Source: an uncultured Oscillibacter sp.
GTDB taxonomy: Bacteria; Bacillota; Clostridia; Oscillospirales; Oscillospiraceae
Assembly (NCBI GenBank): GCA_934574045.1
Contig: CAKTMK010000018.1
Location: 1-41,824 of the forward strand
Length of the DNA stretch: 41,824 nucleotides
Direction of reading: 5' to 3'
Part shown: positions 32,013-40,083 of the stretch, one piece after another
How positions within the stretch are numbered: the stretch's first letter is position 1
Layout: the number at the start of each line of letters is the position of its first letter
Position numbers and translations under genes: made by a program
The notes under the pieces: model-generated
What the model was told of the DNA's origin: nothing
Seen by the model: only the letters and a program-made list of their open reading frames with translations
Databases searched by the model: none

Positions 32013-32879
32013 TCAAACCTGCGCACACCGCGTGCCGAACACCACGCGGGGGATGTCATGGGTATCCTTGACCACCTGAATGTCGCCGAAGCCCGCGGCG
32101 CGCATGATGCGCAGCACGCTGTCCGCCTGACCGATCCCAACCTCGAAATAGAGCCGCCCGTCCTCCGTCAGCGCGTCGCGCCACGTCTGGGCGATGCTGC
32201 GGTAAAAGTCCAGCCCGTCGGCTCCGCCGTCCAGCGCCAGATGCGGCTCGTAATCCCGGACGGACGCGTCCAGTCCCGGGATGTCCCCGGCGGGAATGTA
32301 GGGCGGGTTGGAAACGATGCACTGAAACTCCCCCAGCGCGTCGGGCGGCTTTTTCAGCGCGTCGGCCTGCACGGAGATCACCCGGCCGGAGAGGCCGCAG
32401 CGCCGCACGTTCTGGCGGCAGATCTTCAGCGCCGCCTCGCTCAGCTCGCCCAGCGCCACGCGGGCGCGGGGCGCGTGGGCGGCGACGGCAAGACCGACGC
32501 ACCCGCTCCCGGCGCACAGATCCAGCACCCGGCACTCGCCCTGCGCCGCGCAGTATTCGATGGCCCGCTCCGCCAGCACCTCCGTGTCTGCCCGGGGGAT
32601 CAGCACGTCCGGCGAGATATCTAACTCCAGCCCGTAAAACTCCCACTCGCCGATCAGATACGCCACCGGCTCCCCCGCAAGGCGGCGGGCCGTCAGCTCC
32701 CGGACCCGGTGCTCCAGCTCCGGCGAGACGTACAGCGCCCCGTCCCGGATCAGCTCCTCCCGGCTCTTCCCGGCGGCAAAGCAGACCAGCTCCCGCGCCT
32801 CCAGCGTGGACATCTCCACGCCCGCGGCCCGCAGCTGCGCCCGCAGGTCCATGTATAGATTGTTGTAGGTCGTACTCAA
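32013..32879 (-). CDS. prmC: Peptide chain release factor N5-glutamine methyltransferase
   Basis: Methylates the Gln of the GGQ motif in release factors RF1 and RF2. 288 residues. An N-terminal helical domain (about 1-75) precedes the Rossmann methyltransferase with VLDLCAGSGCVGLAVAAHAP (SAM-binding loop) and the catalytic SNPPYIPAGDIPGL motif. It is 28 bp downstream of the DUF1385 gene, a neighbour pair widely conserved in Firmicutes. Confidence 0.95.
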   Translation of the reverse strand: MSTTYNNLYMDLRAQLRAAGVEMSTLEARELVCFAAGKSREELIRDGALYVSPELEHRVRELTARRLAGEPVAYLIGEWEFYGLELDISPDVLIPRADTEVLAERAIEYCAAQGECRVLDLCAGSGCVGLAVAAHAPRARVALGELSEAALKICRQNVRRCGLSGRVISVQADALKKPPDALGEFQCIVSNPPYIPAGDIPGLDASVRDYEPHLALDGGADGLDFYRSIAQTWRDALTEDGRLYFEVGIGQADSVLRIMRAAGFGDIQVVKDTHDIPRVVFGTRCAQV

Positions 32880-32907
32880 TCCGTCTCGTTCCTTTCAGGG
32901 CGGCGGC

Positions 32908-33873
32908 TCACCACGCGTCCTGTCCCTTTTTGTCCGGCAGCACCAGCTCCAGCGACCGGATGGCGCACTCGATCATGGAGTCGTCCGGCTCGTTGGTGGT
33001 AAAGTTCTGCATCCACATTCCCGGCGCGGTCAGCACATGGGCCAGCGCCGAGTCGCTGCGGCCCACCCAGCGGTTGAACTCATAGGTGACGCCCACCACC
33101 AGCGGCAGCAGAAGAAGATGCACCAGCGTCCGCAGCCACACGTTGGTCACCGGCCACACGCCGAACACCACCGAGGACGCCAGAATAGACACGAAGATCA
33201 CCACGAACAGAAAGCTCGTCCCGCAGCGGGGATGGTGCCGGGGCTGGATGCGCACGTTTTCCACCGTCAGCGGCAGCCCCGCCTCATAGCAGAAGATGGT
33301 CTTGTGCTCCGCGCCGTGGTACTGGAACACCCGGTAGATGTCCTTCATTTTGGAGCAGGCGATCAGATACGCCAGAAAAATGACGATCTTCAGGAGGCCC
33401 TCCACCACGTTGCGCCCCCACAGAGGGAAGCCGGGGAAAAAGTGCAGGATGCCGCCGGTCAGGAATGTGGGCAGCACCATGAACAGCAGCAGGGACATCC
33501 CCACGCCCAGCACGGTGGCCACCGTCACCAGCGCGCCCTCCAGCTTTTTGCTGGACAGGTGCTTTTCCAGCCACAGGTCCAGCTTGGACGGCTGCGCCGC
33601 CGCGTCCTCCGGATAAAAGTCCGCCGAGTACATCAGCGCCTTCACGCCCCGGACCATGGAGTCCAGAAAGTTCACGGTGCCGCGGATCAGCGGCCAGCCC
33701 AAAACCGGGTGCTTTTCCTTGATGAGGTGGAGCTCCTCCACCTTTTCCACCAGTTCCCCGTTCTGATCCCGGACAACGATGGCCTGCTTCTCCGGTCCGC
33801 GCATCAAGATCCCCTCGATCAGGGCCTGTCCGCCGATGCTGGTGCGGAAGGTTTTGCCGTTGTGTTCTGCCAT
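32908..33873 (-). CDS. DUF1385 family membrane protein
   Basis: Integral membrane protein of 321 residues, function unknown. The N-terminal signature SIGGQALIEGILMRGPEKQA (about 12-31) and the central YHGAEHKTIFCYEAG with RIQPRHHPRCGTSFLFVV are characteristic of DUF1385. Hydrophobic segments lie about 113-137, 155-175, 215-235 and 245-262. The conserved His and Cys suggest metal binding, which is inference. First gene of the prmC-recA series; a promoter lies directly upstream. Confidence 0.92.
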   Translation of the reverse strand: MAEHNGKTFRTSIGGQALIEGILMRGPEKQAIVVRDQNGELVEKVEELHLIKEKHPVLGWPLIRGTVNFLDSMVRGVKALMYSADFYPEDAAAQPSKLDLWLEKHLSSKKLEGALVTVATVLGVGMSLLLFMVLPTFLTGGILHFFPGFPLWGRNVVEGLLKIVIFLAYLIACSKMKDIYRVFQYHGAEHKTIFCYEAGLPLTVENVRIQPRHHPRCGTSFLFVVIFVSILASSVVFGVWPVTNVWLRTLVHLLLLPLVVGVTYEFNRWVGRSDSALAHVLTAPGMWMQNFTTNEPDDSMIECAIRSLELVLPDKKGQDAW

Positions 33874-33895
33874 GAGCGTTCCTTTCTAATTTCAG

Positions 33896-33924
33896 AGAAT
33901 ACCACAGATCTTTCCGAAATGCAA
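33896..33924 (-). promoter_or_regulatory. Promoter of the DUF1385-prmC gene series
   Basis: TTGCAT (33919-33924), 17 bp, TGG-extended TATTCT (33896-33901) on minus, 23 bp upstream of the DUF1385 start. No terminator was found between here and pgsA, so the transcript may run through recA, recX and rimO. Confidence 0.6.
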
Positions 33925-33942
33925 CATTTGTTCTATGATTTT

Positions 33943-35382
33943 TCAGCCCTGCATGGGCAGGCGGATGGTGACCACCGTGCCGCCGCCCTCGGCGTTGGCG
34001 ATGTCGAACGTGCCGTTGTGCAGCGTAACGATCTCGTCGCACACGGCAAGGCCGATGCCGCTGCCCCGGGCCTTGGACGAGCCTTTGTAAAACTTCTGCT
34101 TGACAAAGGGCAGCTCCGCCTCCGGGATGCCGGGGCCGAAGTCCCGGACCCGCACGACCTCGTACCCGTCCTCCGCCGATACGGACGCGGCGATGCGCTT
34201 GCCGGAGCCGCCGTGCTTTGCGGCGTTGTCCAGCACGTTGCAGAACACCTGCTTGAGCCGCTCCGGGTCCGCAGAGATAAAGGGGAGCGCCTCGTCCCCG
34301 GCGTCGTACTCCAGCTCGATCCCCTCCTGCCGGAACAGCTCCCGATAGGTGAAGATGGCGTCCTCAAACTCGCTCTGAAGGTCCACGTCCGGCTCCACCC
34401 GCAGGGTGAAGCGCCCGTCCTCCATCTTGGAGAATTCCAGCAGCTCCTCCACCATGGTGGAAAGCCGCCGCGCCTCCCGCAGAATGATGCGGATGCCCTT
34501 TTTCATCTGCGCCGGGTCGCCGGAGGGGTCGGCCAGAATCGTCTCGCCCCAGCCGTTGATGGCGGTGAGGGGCGTTCTCAGCTCGTGGGAGACGGAGGAG
34601 ATGAACTCCGTTTTCATCTTCTCGTTCTGGCCGATCTTCAGGGACATATCGTTGATGTTGTCCACCAGCGCCGCCAGCTCGTCGGTGTATCGGTTTTCGA
34701 TCTGGATGCCGTAGCCCCCGGCGGAGATGCGCTTGGCCGCGTCGGACACCACCGCCACCGGCTCCACCACCCGGTTGATGAAAATGAGGTTGGAGATGAC
34801 CACCATGCACATGCACACCGCCGCGATCACAAACACCGCCAGCACCGCCAGCAGCACCTGCCGCTCCACGGCCCGCAGCGCCGTCACCAGCCGCATCACG
34901 CCCACCACCCGGCCGTTGAACAGCAGCGGGTAGGAGACGGAGAGGATGTTCTCTCCCGTGGCGGGGTCCCGGCCCTGAAACACGGACTTCTCCCCGGTGG
35001 CCACCGCCTCGCCGATGTCGCCGGTGCTGGGCGAGGTGCCCACGGTCAGCCCGTAGCTGGAGGCCTGAATGCGCCCGCCGGGACTGATGAACTGAAGCTC
35101 GATGCGGTCCTTGTCGTCAAACGAGTCGGTATAGTACACGGCCATCTGGTAATATTCCGTGTAGCTGTTCATGAAATAGCTGTTGAAGGAGTCCGCCGCG
35201 TCCTGCGCCCGGATCTCCAGCCCGCGCTGGATGCCGCTGTAATAATAGCTGGCGACGCCCGCGGAAAACAGCGTCACGATCAGCACCAGCAGGAGGAACA
35301 CCGGCATGATGGTGTTGAGGATCCACCGCTGGCGCAGGCCGCCGATGCGCAGATATTTCTTTTGTCCGGCCGTCCGCCGCAT
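33943..35382 (-). CDS. Sensor histidine kinase of a two-component system
   Basis: Membrane sensor kinase, 479 residues with the ATG at 35380-35382 (GGAGG upstream; a GTG 57 bp earlier lacks one). Order of parts: membrane helix about 21-42, extracytoplasmic sensor about 43-172, membrane helix about 176-200, HAMP domain about 200-252, HisKA with the phosphorylated His266 in SSVSHELRTPLTAINGW, and HATPase with N-box NVLDNAAKHG (382-391), G1 DFGPGIP and G2 GSGIGLAV. It is the last gene of the lipoprotein-regulator-kinase set. The sensor domain resembles small PAS-like (CACHE-type) sensors in size only; the signal is unknown. Confidence 0.95.
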   Translation of the reverse strand: MRRTAGQKKYLRIGGLRQRWILNTIMPVFLLLVLIVTLFSAGVASYYYSGIQRGLEIRAQDAADSFNSYFMNSYTEYYQMAVYYTDSFDDKDRIELQFISPGGRIQASSYGLTVGTSPSTGDIGEAVATGEKSVFQGRDPATGENILSVSYPLLFNGRVVGVMRLVTALRAVERQVLLAVLAVFVIAAVCMCMVVISNLIFINRVVEPVAVVSDAAKRISAGGYGIQIENRYTDELAALVDNINDMSLKIGQNEKMKTEFISSVSHELRTPLTAINGWGETILADPSGDPAQMKKGIRIILREARRLSTMVEELLEFSKMEDGRFTLRVEPDVDLQSEFEDAIFTYRELFRQEGIELEYDAGDEALPFISADPERLKQVFCNVLDNAAKHGGSGKRIAASVSAEDGYEVVRVRDFGPGIPEAELPFVKQKFYKGSSKARGSGIGLAVCDEIVTLHNGTFDIANAEGGGTVVTIRLPMQG

Positions 35383-35426
35383 GGTCCTCCGTCCTCTTTC
35401 CTGCGCGGACTCGCCCCGCGCCGCGC

Positions 35427-36113
35427 TCACAGGCCCCACTTATAGCCGTAGCCCCAGACCGTGGTGATATAGGCCGGATTGGCCACGTCGTCCTCGATCT
35501 TGAGCCGCAGGCGCCGGATGTTCACGTCCACGATCTTCAGCTCCGCGAAATAATCCCGGCCCCAGACCGTGTCCAGAATCTCCTCCCGGCTGAGGGCCTT
35601 GCCCGGGTTCTCCATGAACATCTTCACGATGGAATACTCCACCTGCGTCAGCTTGACCCGGTGTCCGTCCTTTTCCAGCGTGCGGTTGCGGGTGTTGAGC
35701 AGGAAGGGCGGCTGGCTCAGCTCGCCCTGAGGGGCCGGCTCCTCGCCGCCCGCCCGGCGGAACAACGCGTCCACCCGGGCCGTCAGCTCCGCGGGGGAGA
35801 AGGGCTTGGTCACATAGTCGTCCGCGCCGGTCATCAGGCCGGTCACCTTGTCCATCTCCTGCGAGCGGGCGGTGAGCATGATGATGCCGATCTTTGTGTT
35901 GGTGGCCCGGATGCGGCGGCAGACCTCAAACCCGTCGATCCCCGGCAGCATGATGTCCAGCAGGGCCACCCGGGTGTCCGGATTCTCCTTCAGGCGGTCC
36001 AGCGCTTCCTCGCCGGTCTCCGCCTCGATCACGTCATAGCCCGCCCGGCGCAGATTGATAACGATGAAGCTGCGGATGCTGGACTCGTCCTCCAGCACCA
36101 GTACCTTTTTCAT
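35427..36113 (-). CDS. OmpR-family response regulator
   Basis: Transcription factor of 228 residues, partner of the kinase encoded 44 bp downstream. The receiver (1-118) has the acidic pair Glu8-Asp9, phosphoacceptor Asp53 in LLDIMLPGID, Thr81 and Lys103 in VTKPFSPAEL. The C-terminal winged helix (about 130-228) shows LTQVEYSIVKMFMENPGKAL, VDVNIRRLRLKIE and TVWGYGYKW. The start is the ATG at 36111-36113 with GAAAGGAG upstream. The winged-helix end is typical of PhoB/WalR-like regulators; a specific orthologue is not assigned. Confidence 0.96.
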   Translation of the reverse strand: MKKVLVLEDESSIRSFIVINLRRAGYDVIEAETGEEALDRLKENPDTRVALLDIMLPGIDGFEVCRRIRATNTKIGIIMLTARSQEMDKVTGLMTGADDYVTKPFSPAELTARVDALFRRAGGEEPAPQGELSQPPFLLNTRNRTLEKDGHRVKLTQVEYSIVKMFMENPGKALSREEILDTVWGRDYFAELKIVDVNIRRLRLKIEDDVANPAYITTVWGYGYKWGL

Positions 36114-36133
36114 ATATGTCCGCTCCTTTCGCG

Positions 36134-37483
36134 TCAGTTGTCGCCTGCCTGCCACTCCTCGGTCACGAGGTTGAACGCGGTGCGCAGCTCGTCCTCCGTC
36201 ATGGCGGAGGGCCAGTCCGCGTTGCCCGCCAGCAGCTCCGCGCAGTAGATGGTCTCCGCCCGGCGGCTGAGGATGAACCGTCCGCCCCGGACGGCCTTGA
36301 TCTCCCGGCTGTTGCCCGTGACGGCGCTGATCTTCATGAAGTCCACCTGATCCAGCCCGCTGCGGTAGGAGAACACGGTGGTGGATTCTTCCGCTCCCAG
36401 CTCCCGGCGCACCAGGACCCGGTCCCGCCAGCTCTCCGGCAGCACCAGATACCAGCCGTCCTCCGTGCTGTGATAGGCGGACATAGCCCGCTCAAACGCG
36501 CCGGAGGCGTCATAACTGCGCCACTCCACGCGGTAATAGCTCTGCTCCTCGCTGGAGCCGGTCAGCAGCACCGGGACCGGCACCTCGGTGATCCGGTCGC
36601 CGTTGATATCCGTGGGATAGAGGGACAAAAAGCGCGCCACCTCCGTGGACGTTCCGGTGATGCCGGAGAGGACGATGTTGCGCAGTTCGCCGTCCTGCGC
36701 GGTCAGAATGTCCGTGATCTCCACGGAGGAATCCACCACACCCACGACGAACAGCGCCGGGGTCCCGTCCCGGAGGGCGCCGGACGTCACCCGGCCCAGA
36801 TTGCTCAGCTCCGCCATGCTCACGGAGATCCGGGACGAGGATTGCAGCGCCAGCGTCCCGTCCTGCCAGCCGTACATTTCCGCAAGGCCGTGTCCGTCGG
36901 TGTCGGCCCGGAACACCACCAGCTCGCTGCACCCGCTGTCGTTCAGGTCCACCAGCGCGTACTTGACGTAGGGCGTGCGCAGAAGCTCCTCCGGCTGCCC
37001 GCTGCGCAGGGTGTAGACCGTCAGCGCCTGCACCTCGGAGGCCGTTTTCCAGCCCACGACCAGCTCCGTGCGTCCGTCGCCGTCCAAATCGCTGTACACG
37101 ATGCTGAAGATCGCGCTTCCGCTGCCCTCCAGCACGGCGGAGCGGCGGTAGCCGCCCTCCTCCGGGCTGAAAATATAGATCTTCAGCGGCCGCTCCTCGG
37201 CGGGCTTGCGCATGAAGGCCAGCGCCTCCTCCTGCCCGTCCCCGTCCAGATCCACCAGCTGCACGGGCTGGATGTTGGACCCCGAGGAGGGGGCCGCGTA
37301 CTCCGCGCCCTCGTCGATCAGGGCGTTGATGCTCTCCTCCAGCGCCTGATACTCCGCCGGAAGGCTGGGGAGGGCGTAAAGCTCCTCCACCGAGCCGAAC
37401 CGCAGCCCTGTGCAGCCGCTCAGAAGTCCGCTCAGCACCGCCGCCAGCGCCAGCGCAGCAACGGCGCGTCCGGTCCGCTTCAA
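36134..37483 (-). CDS. Exported lipoprotein with DxDGDG repeats, linked to two-component system
   Basis: Surface lipoprotein of 449 residues. I chose the TTG at 37481-37483 because GGAGGTGA precedes it by 7 bp and it opens a clean lipoprotein signal (KRTGRAVAALALAAVLSGL) with lipid-attached Cys24 in LLSGC. The mature part repeats a strand plus calcium-loop pattern, VDLDGDGQEEAL (about 77-88), SDLDGDGRTELVVG (about 131-144), VDLNDSGCSELVVF and TDINGDRITEVPV, as in FG-GAP/VCBS beta-propellers. It lies 20 bp upstream of the response regulator, so it may be an accessory sensor or a target of the system. Binding partner unknown. Confidence 0.85.
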   Translation of the reverse strand: MKRTGRAVAALALAAVLSGLLSGCTGLRFGSVEELYALPSLPAEYQALEESINALIDEGAEYAAPSSGSNIQPVQLVDLDGDGQEEALAFMRKPAEERPLKIYIFSPEEGGYRRSAVLEGSGSAIFSIVYSDLDGDGRTELVVGWKTASEVQALTVYTLRSGQPEELLRTPYVKYALVDLNDSGCSELVVFRADTDGHGLAEMYGWQDGTLALQSSSRISVSMAELSNLGRVTSGALRDGTPALFVVGVVDSSVEITDILTAQDGELRNIVLSGITGTSTEVARFLSLYPTDINGDRITEVPVPVLLTGSSEEQSYYRVEWRSYDASGAFERAMSAYHSTEDGWYLVLPESWRDRVLVRRELGAEESTTVFSYRSGLDQVDFMKISAVTGNSREIKAVRGGRFILSRRAETIYCAELLAGNADWPSAMTEDELRTAFNLVTEEWQAGDN

Positions 37484-37549
37484 TCCGCCCTCACCTCCGT
37501 TTCTCCCCGGCGGGAGCGCACTGCGCCCTCCGCTGGAGCTTTCATTCCA

Positions 37550-37566
37550 ATTATAGCAGTATACCA
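37550..37566 (-). promoter_or_regulatory. Possible extended -10 promoter(s) of the lipoprotein operon
   Basis: On minus two overlapping extended -10 elements occur, TGGTATACT and TGCTATAAT (37550-37566), about 70 bp before the lipoprotein start. No good -35 is visible. Confidence 0.45.
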
Positions 37567-37679
37567 CAGCCGCGGACGATTTGGTAGTATTTCTTCCGTT
37601 TTCTCCGCGCAATTTACCGGCAGTTCACACCTCCGCCGGGGAAATTTTCGCCCTACGGAGAATTTTTGCAAAATTCCAC

Positions 37680-37707
37680 TTTACATTTGAGAAAAACGTG
37701 CTATAAT
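37680..37707 (+). promoter_or_regulatory. Strong promoter of the tRNA-like array and tRNA-Ala
   Basis: TTTACA (37680-37685), 16 bp, then TATAAT (37702-37707) with a TG extension (TGCTATAAT). Start near 37714. RNA would run through both repeats and the tRNA to the terminator at 38093, about 380 nt. Confidence 0.75.
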
Positions 37708-37763
37708 ATCATTTGTCTCTGAGCGGGAGCATTGGGAGCATCCCGCGCGGGACGGATATCTCT

Positions 37764-37872
37764 GGGGGCGTAGCTCAGCTGGGAGGAGAAGCGGTTCGGT
37801 TATAGCACCTCTTTTCCGGTAGTCCAACTCAGTTGCGGGCAAACAGTTCACATCACCAAAAACTTCATACAC
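37764..37872 (+). repeat. tRNA-like tandem repeat, copy 1
   Basis: Starts like a tRNA-Ala gene (GGGGGCGTAGCTCAGCTGGG) through the acceptor 5' strand and D-arm, then departs from tRNA sequence: no anticodon arm, T-arm or matching acceptor 3' strand follows. The remaining part is shared with copy 2 (CTCTTTTCCGGTAGTC, AACTCAGTTG and a 30-bp A-rich spacer). The copies are offset by 109 bp. Confidence 0.8.
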
Positions 37873-37980
37873 GGGCCCATAGCTCAGCTGGGAGGGGAAG
37901 CGGGTTGCTTATAGCCCCTCTTTTCCGGTAGTCTAACTCAGTTGCCCGCAAGCGGTTCCCATCTCAAAAATTTCATATCC
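37873..37980 (+). repeat. tRNA-like tandem repeat, copy 2
   Basis: Second unit, beginning GGGCCCATAGCTCAGCTGGG. The shared core follows as in copy 1, with changes such as GCGGGC to GCCCGC. GAGGGG and CCCCTC in this copy can pair; copy 1 has one mismatch at the same place. The intact tRNA-Ala begins directly after it, 108 bp after the equivalent base of this copy, so the three units are evenly spaced. Confidence 0.8.
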
Positions 37981-38057
37981 GGGCTCGTAGCTCAGTTTGG
38001 GAGAGCGTACGGTTCGCATCCGTAAGGTCGAGGGTTCGATCCCCTTCGAGTCCACCA
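37981..38057 (+). tRNA. tRNA-Ala (anticodon CGC)
   Basis: Complete cloverleaf: acceptor GGGCTCG pairs with CGAGTCC, including the G3-U70 pair that marks alanine tRNAs; D-arm GCTC/GAGC; anticodon arm TACGG-TTCGCAT-CCGTA with anticodon CGC reading GCG; T-arm GAGGG-TTCGATC-CCCTT; discriminator A and encoded CCA (38055-38057). Last unit of the tandem array and followed four bases later by a terminator. Confidence 0.95.
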
Positions 38058-38060
38058 GCA

Positions 38061-38093
38061 GTAAGGCAAGCGTCATGCTTGCCTTACTTTTTT
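38061..38093 (+). terminator. Terminator after tRNA-Ala
   Basis: Perfect 11-bp stem GTAAGGCAAGC (38061-38071) with GCTTGCCTTAC (38077-38087), loop GTCAT, then six T (38088-38093). It ends 7 bp before the recombinase stop codon. Confidence 0.95.
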
Positions 38094-38100
38094 GTTTCCA

Positions 38101-39735
38101 TTACCAGAATTGTATTTGTTCCGGGCCTTTTTGCATCTTCCGGCTCCCCCTCCAGATACAATGCTTGAAATTCCTCAAACGACAATTGAACTCCATGTCG
38201 ATCTCATAATCGCGCCGCACACGGATGGCCTTGACAAACTTGGCCACGATCATTTTCTTGGCCTCAAAAGTGCAGTGGTCATACATCTCGGCCCAACTTA
38301 TCAGCTGGTCATATTCCCGCAACACTTGGCTGGCCGTCTGTACGGTTTCTTCCAACTCGGCTGTGGTGGTCTGAATTTGTACTCCCAGCTGTTTGATTTG
38401 TTCCGTAGTCTCGCTGACAAGGCTGTTCAGCAGGTCTGCATTCAAGCGGCTGGTGCCTTGGATGACCTTGATCGTCTCAGCGCGCAGGTCTTGATACTCC
38501 CGCTGCTTCTGCCGATACTGCTCATTTAAGAGGTTTAGTCTGGACTTGACGAGTTCAACCTCCTTGGCCTGCTGCTTTTCGATCAGTTCTTGAGATGGTG
38601 AGTTCTGAATGCGCCCAAGCTGGATACGAATGATTTGGTCTACCAATTTATCCAGCTTTTCTACGCCATATCCAGATTGTCCATCGCATTCGCCGGGATG
38701 CCTGACATTGTAGTGGCATTGATACCTTGCTCTCGTTTCCCGCGTGATAGTCCCATCTTTTCGGACACGCTTTCGCCCGCTGGTAGTCAGCGTCAGACGG
38801 CCTCCGCAGTGTCCGCAGTAGACATTGCCTACCAGCAAAGACCGTCCCTTGGTGTTGAGCGGTACATCGCCGTGATGTGTCACACGCTTCTCCATCATTT
38901 GCTGCGCCCGTTCATAAGTCTCAGTGTCAATGATCTGAAGCTCTGGCAGCACCTCTGATTGGCTTTCTCCATTTCGGATGACTCCAGTGTAAATGGGATT
39001 CTTGATGATGCGGTTGATTGAAGTAGTCGGTATGTTGCGTCCTTTTCGGTTTGTAATACCCTGTTCGGCAAGATACCGGCAAAGGCGCTGCGCTCCATAT
39101 CCTTCGCAGAGATATTTCTGAAAAATCAGTTTCACGATTTCTGCTTCGTCCGGGTCGATCACAAGATCGCCCACATCCTGATTTCGCTTATTGGTGCGTC
39201 CCTTATGTTCCAGACGATAACCAAACGGAATACAGCCGCCGGTAAAATGACCTTCCTGCGTCAGCTGCTCCATTCGGGTCTTGGTGCGGACAGAGGTTTT
39301 GATGCTTTCGCCGGACGCCTGCCAGTAACGGATATAATTCAGCAGCTTGTCCACATGGGTATCAAACCGTTGCTGTCCTTCCTTGGCGCTCCACACCTCA
39401 ATGCCGTTTTTGACAAACCACTCCACAACAAAAGGCGTTTCGTCCTCTCTGCGTCCCAGTCGGTCAAACATGAATACCAGCAGAATATCGAATTTGTTCT
39501 GCAAGGCGTCACGCTGAATTTCCTGAATGGCATCCCGGTCTTTCGCTGAGACCTTAAACCCGGAAACACCTTTTTCCGAAAATTCCTTGACGATTTCCCA
39601 GCCGGGATGCTGCCCGACGAACTCGCGGCAATACTGTTTCTGCATGGGAATATCATCTTTCTCAACCTGTCCCAGCGTCGAAACACGGTACAGGCAATAA
39701 ACACGCCGCAAATCAGCCATCAAGTTTTCTAACAT
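38101..39735 (-). CDS. Large serine recombinase (integrase/transposase type)
   Basis: Site-specific DNA recombinase of 544 residues that would cut and rejoin DNA through a Ser-DNA link. The ATG at 39733-39735 is chosen for AGGAG 8 bp upstream. The resolvase domain (about 9-155) has catalytic Ser19 in YRVSTLGQ and the Arg motif FMFDRLGRREDE. The Recombinase domain (about 165-285) contains GCIPFGYRLE, NRKGRNIPTTSINRIIKNPI and YTGVI. A zinc ribbon follows (VYCGHCGG, then CHYNVRHPGEC), then a long coiled coil (about 390-480). Lower GC than the flanking core suggests acquisition by transfer. The gene ends next to a tRNA-Ala gene, a typical integration neighbourhood, but no attachment-site repeat was found in the window. 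Confidence 0.93.
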   Translation of the reverse strand: MLENLMADLRRVYCLYRVSTLGQVEKDDIPMQKQYCREFVGQHPGWEIVKEFSEKGVSGFKVSAKDRDAIQEIQRDALQNKFDILLVFMFDRLGRREDETPFVVEWFVKNGIEVWSAKEGQQRFDTHVDKLLNYIRYWQASGESIKTSVRTKTRMEQLTQEGHFTGGCIPFGYRLEHKGRTNKRNQDVGDLVIDPDEAEIVKLIFQKYLCEGYGAQRLCRYLAEQGITNRKGRNIPTTSINRIIKNPIYTGVIRNGESQSEVLPELQIIDTETYERAQQMMEKRVTHHGDVPLNTKGRSLLVGNVYCGHCGGRLTLTTSGRKRVRKDGTITRETRARYQCHYNVRHPGECDGQSGYGVEKLDKLVDQIIRIQLGRIQNSPSQELIEKQQAKEVELVKSRLNLLNEQYRQKQREYQDLRAETIKVIQGTSRLNADLLNSLVSETTEQIKQLGVQIQTTTAELEETVQTASQVLREYDQLISWAEMYDHCTFEAKKMIVAKFVKAIRVRRDYEIDMEFNCRLRNFKHCIWRGSRKMQKGPEQIQFW

Positions 39736-39772
39736 ATACATCACTCCTGTTGCTCTTAACAATCTTTGGAAC

Positions 39773-39817
39773 GGTGTATATGGCCTTGTTTCAATTTTCA
39801 AGGTGCATCTCTACACC
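39773..39817 (-). promoter_or_regulatory. Leader hairpin of the recombinase gene
   Basis: GGTGTA (39773-39778) pairs with TACACC (39812-39817), with a second stem CCTTG/CAAGG (39784-39788 with 39799-39803) inside. It would form at the 5' end of the recombinase mRNA. No ligand or protein is suggested by sequence. Confidence 0.4.
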
Positions 39818-39820
39818 ATT

Positions 39821-39849
39821 ATTATCTCATATTTCATCAAATAGTGCAA
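39821..39849 (-). promoter_or_regulatory. Promoter of the recombinase gene
   Basis: TTGCAC (39844-39849) and GATAAT (39821-39826) on minus, 17 bp apart, start near 39814. Confidence 0.6.
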
Positions 39850-39853
39850 AATT

Positions 39854-40024
39854 TTACGCTTTTTTCGCAATATTTGTGAGAAGGATTTCCTTGATTCCGC
39901 GGATGGCATCGGGGTTTTTATGGCCGGAATACCGGACTGTAACCTTGCAGCCATCTACAAAGATCGTCTGCGTTTGCGCCGTTTCGTGCGTCGATACGCA
40001 TTCTGAACACTGCTTCTGATTCAC
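39854..40024 (-). CDS. Small TnpW-like protein beside recombinase
   Basis: Protein of 56 residues with a GTG start (40022-40024) and GGAGGAA 6 bp upstream. The sequence has a Cys pair near the start (CSEC), then QTIFVDGCKVTVRYSGHKNP and a C-terminal helix DAIRGIKEILLTNIAKK. This beta-hairpin plus helix plan, and the position just upstream of a large serine recombinase, recall the small TnpW proteins of clostridial integrative elements. Similarity is by eye and low; the function of TnpW is itself unknown. Confidence 0.5.
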   Translation of the reverse strand: MNQKQCSECVSTHETAQTQTIFVDGCKVTVRYSGHKNPDAIRGIKEILLTNIAKKA

Positions 40025-40046
40025 GATCCATTCCTCCGTATTGTAA

Positions 40047-40083
40047 AAATTGCAAGACCATACCCTCATGCAGATATGGTCTT
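40047..40083 (-). terminator. Terminator-like hairpin upstream of the 56-residue gene
   Basis: AAGACCATA (40054-40062) pairs with TATGGTCTT (40075-40083), 12-base loop. On minus it is followed by GCAATTTTT. No gene was identified immediately upstream, so it ends an unknown transcript or acts as an attenuator before the small gene. Confidence 0.5.

Noticed and set aside
37764..37980. The two tRNA-like units as functional tRNA genes
   Set aside because: No anticodon arm, T-arm or matching acceptor 3' strand can be drawn after the D-arm.
38040..38060. tRNA 3' end as an attachment site with a second copy in the window
   Set aside because: No second copy of the tRNA-Ala 3' end was found to the right up to 41824, so integration at this tRNA is only a possibility.
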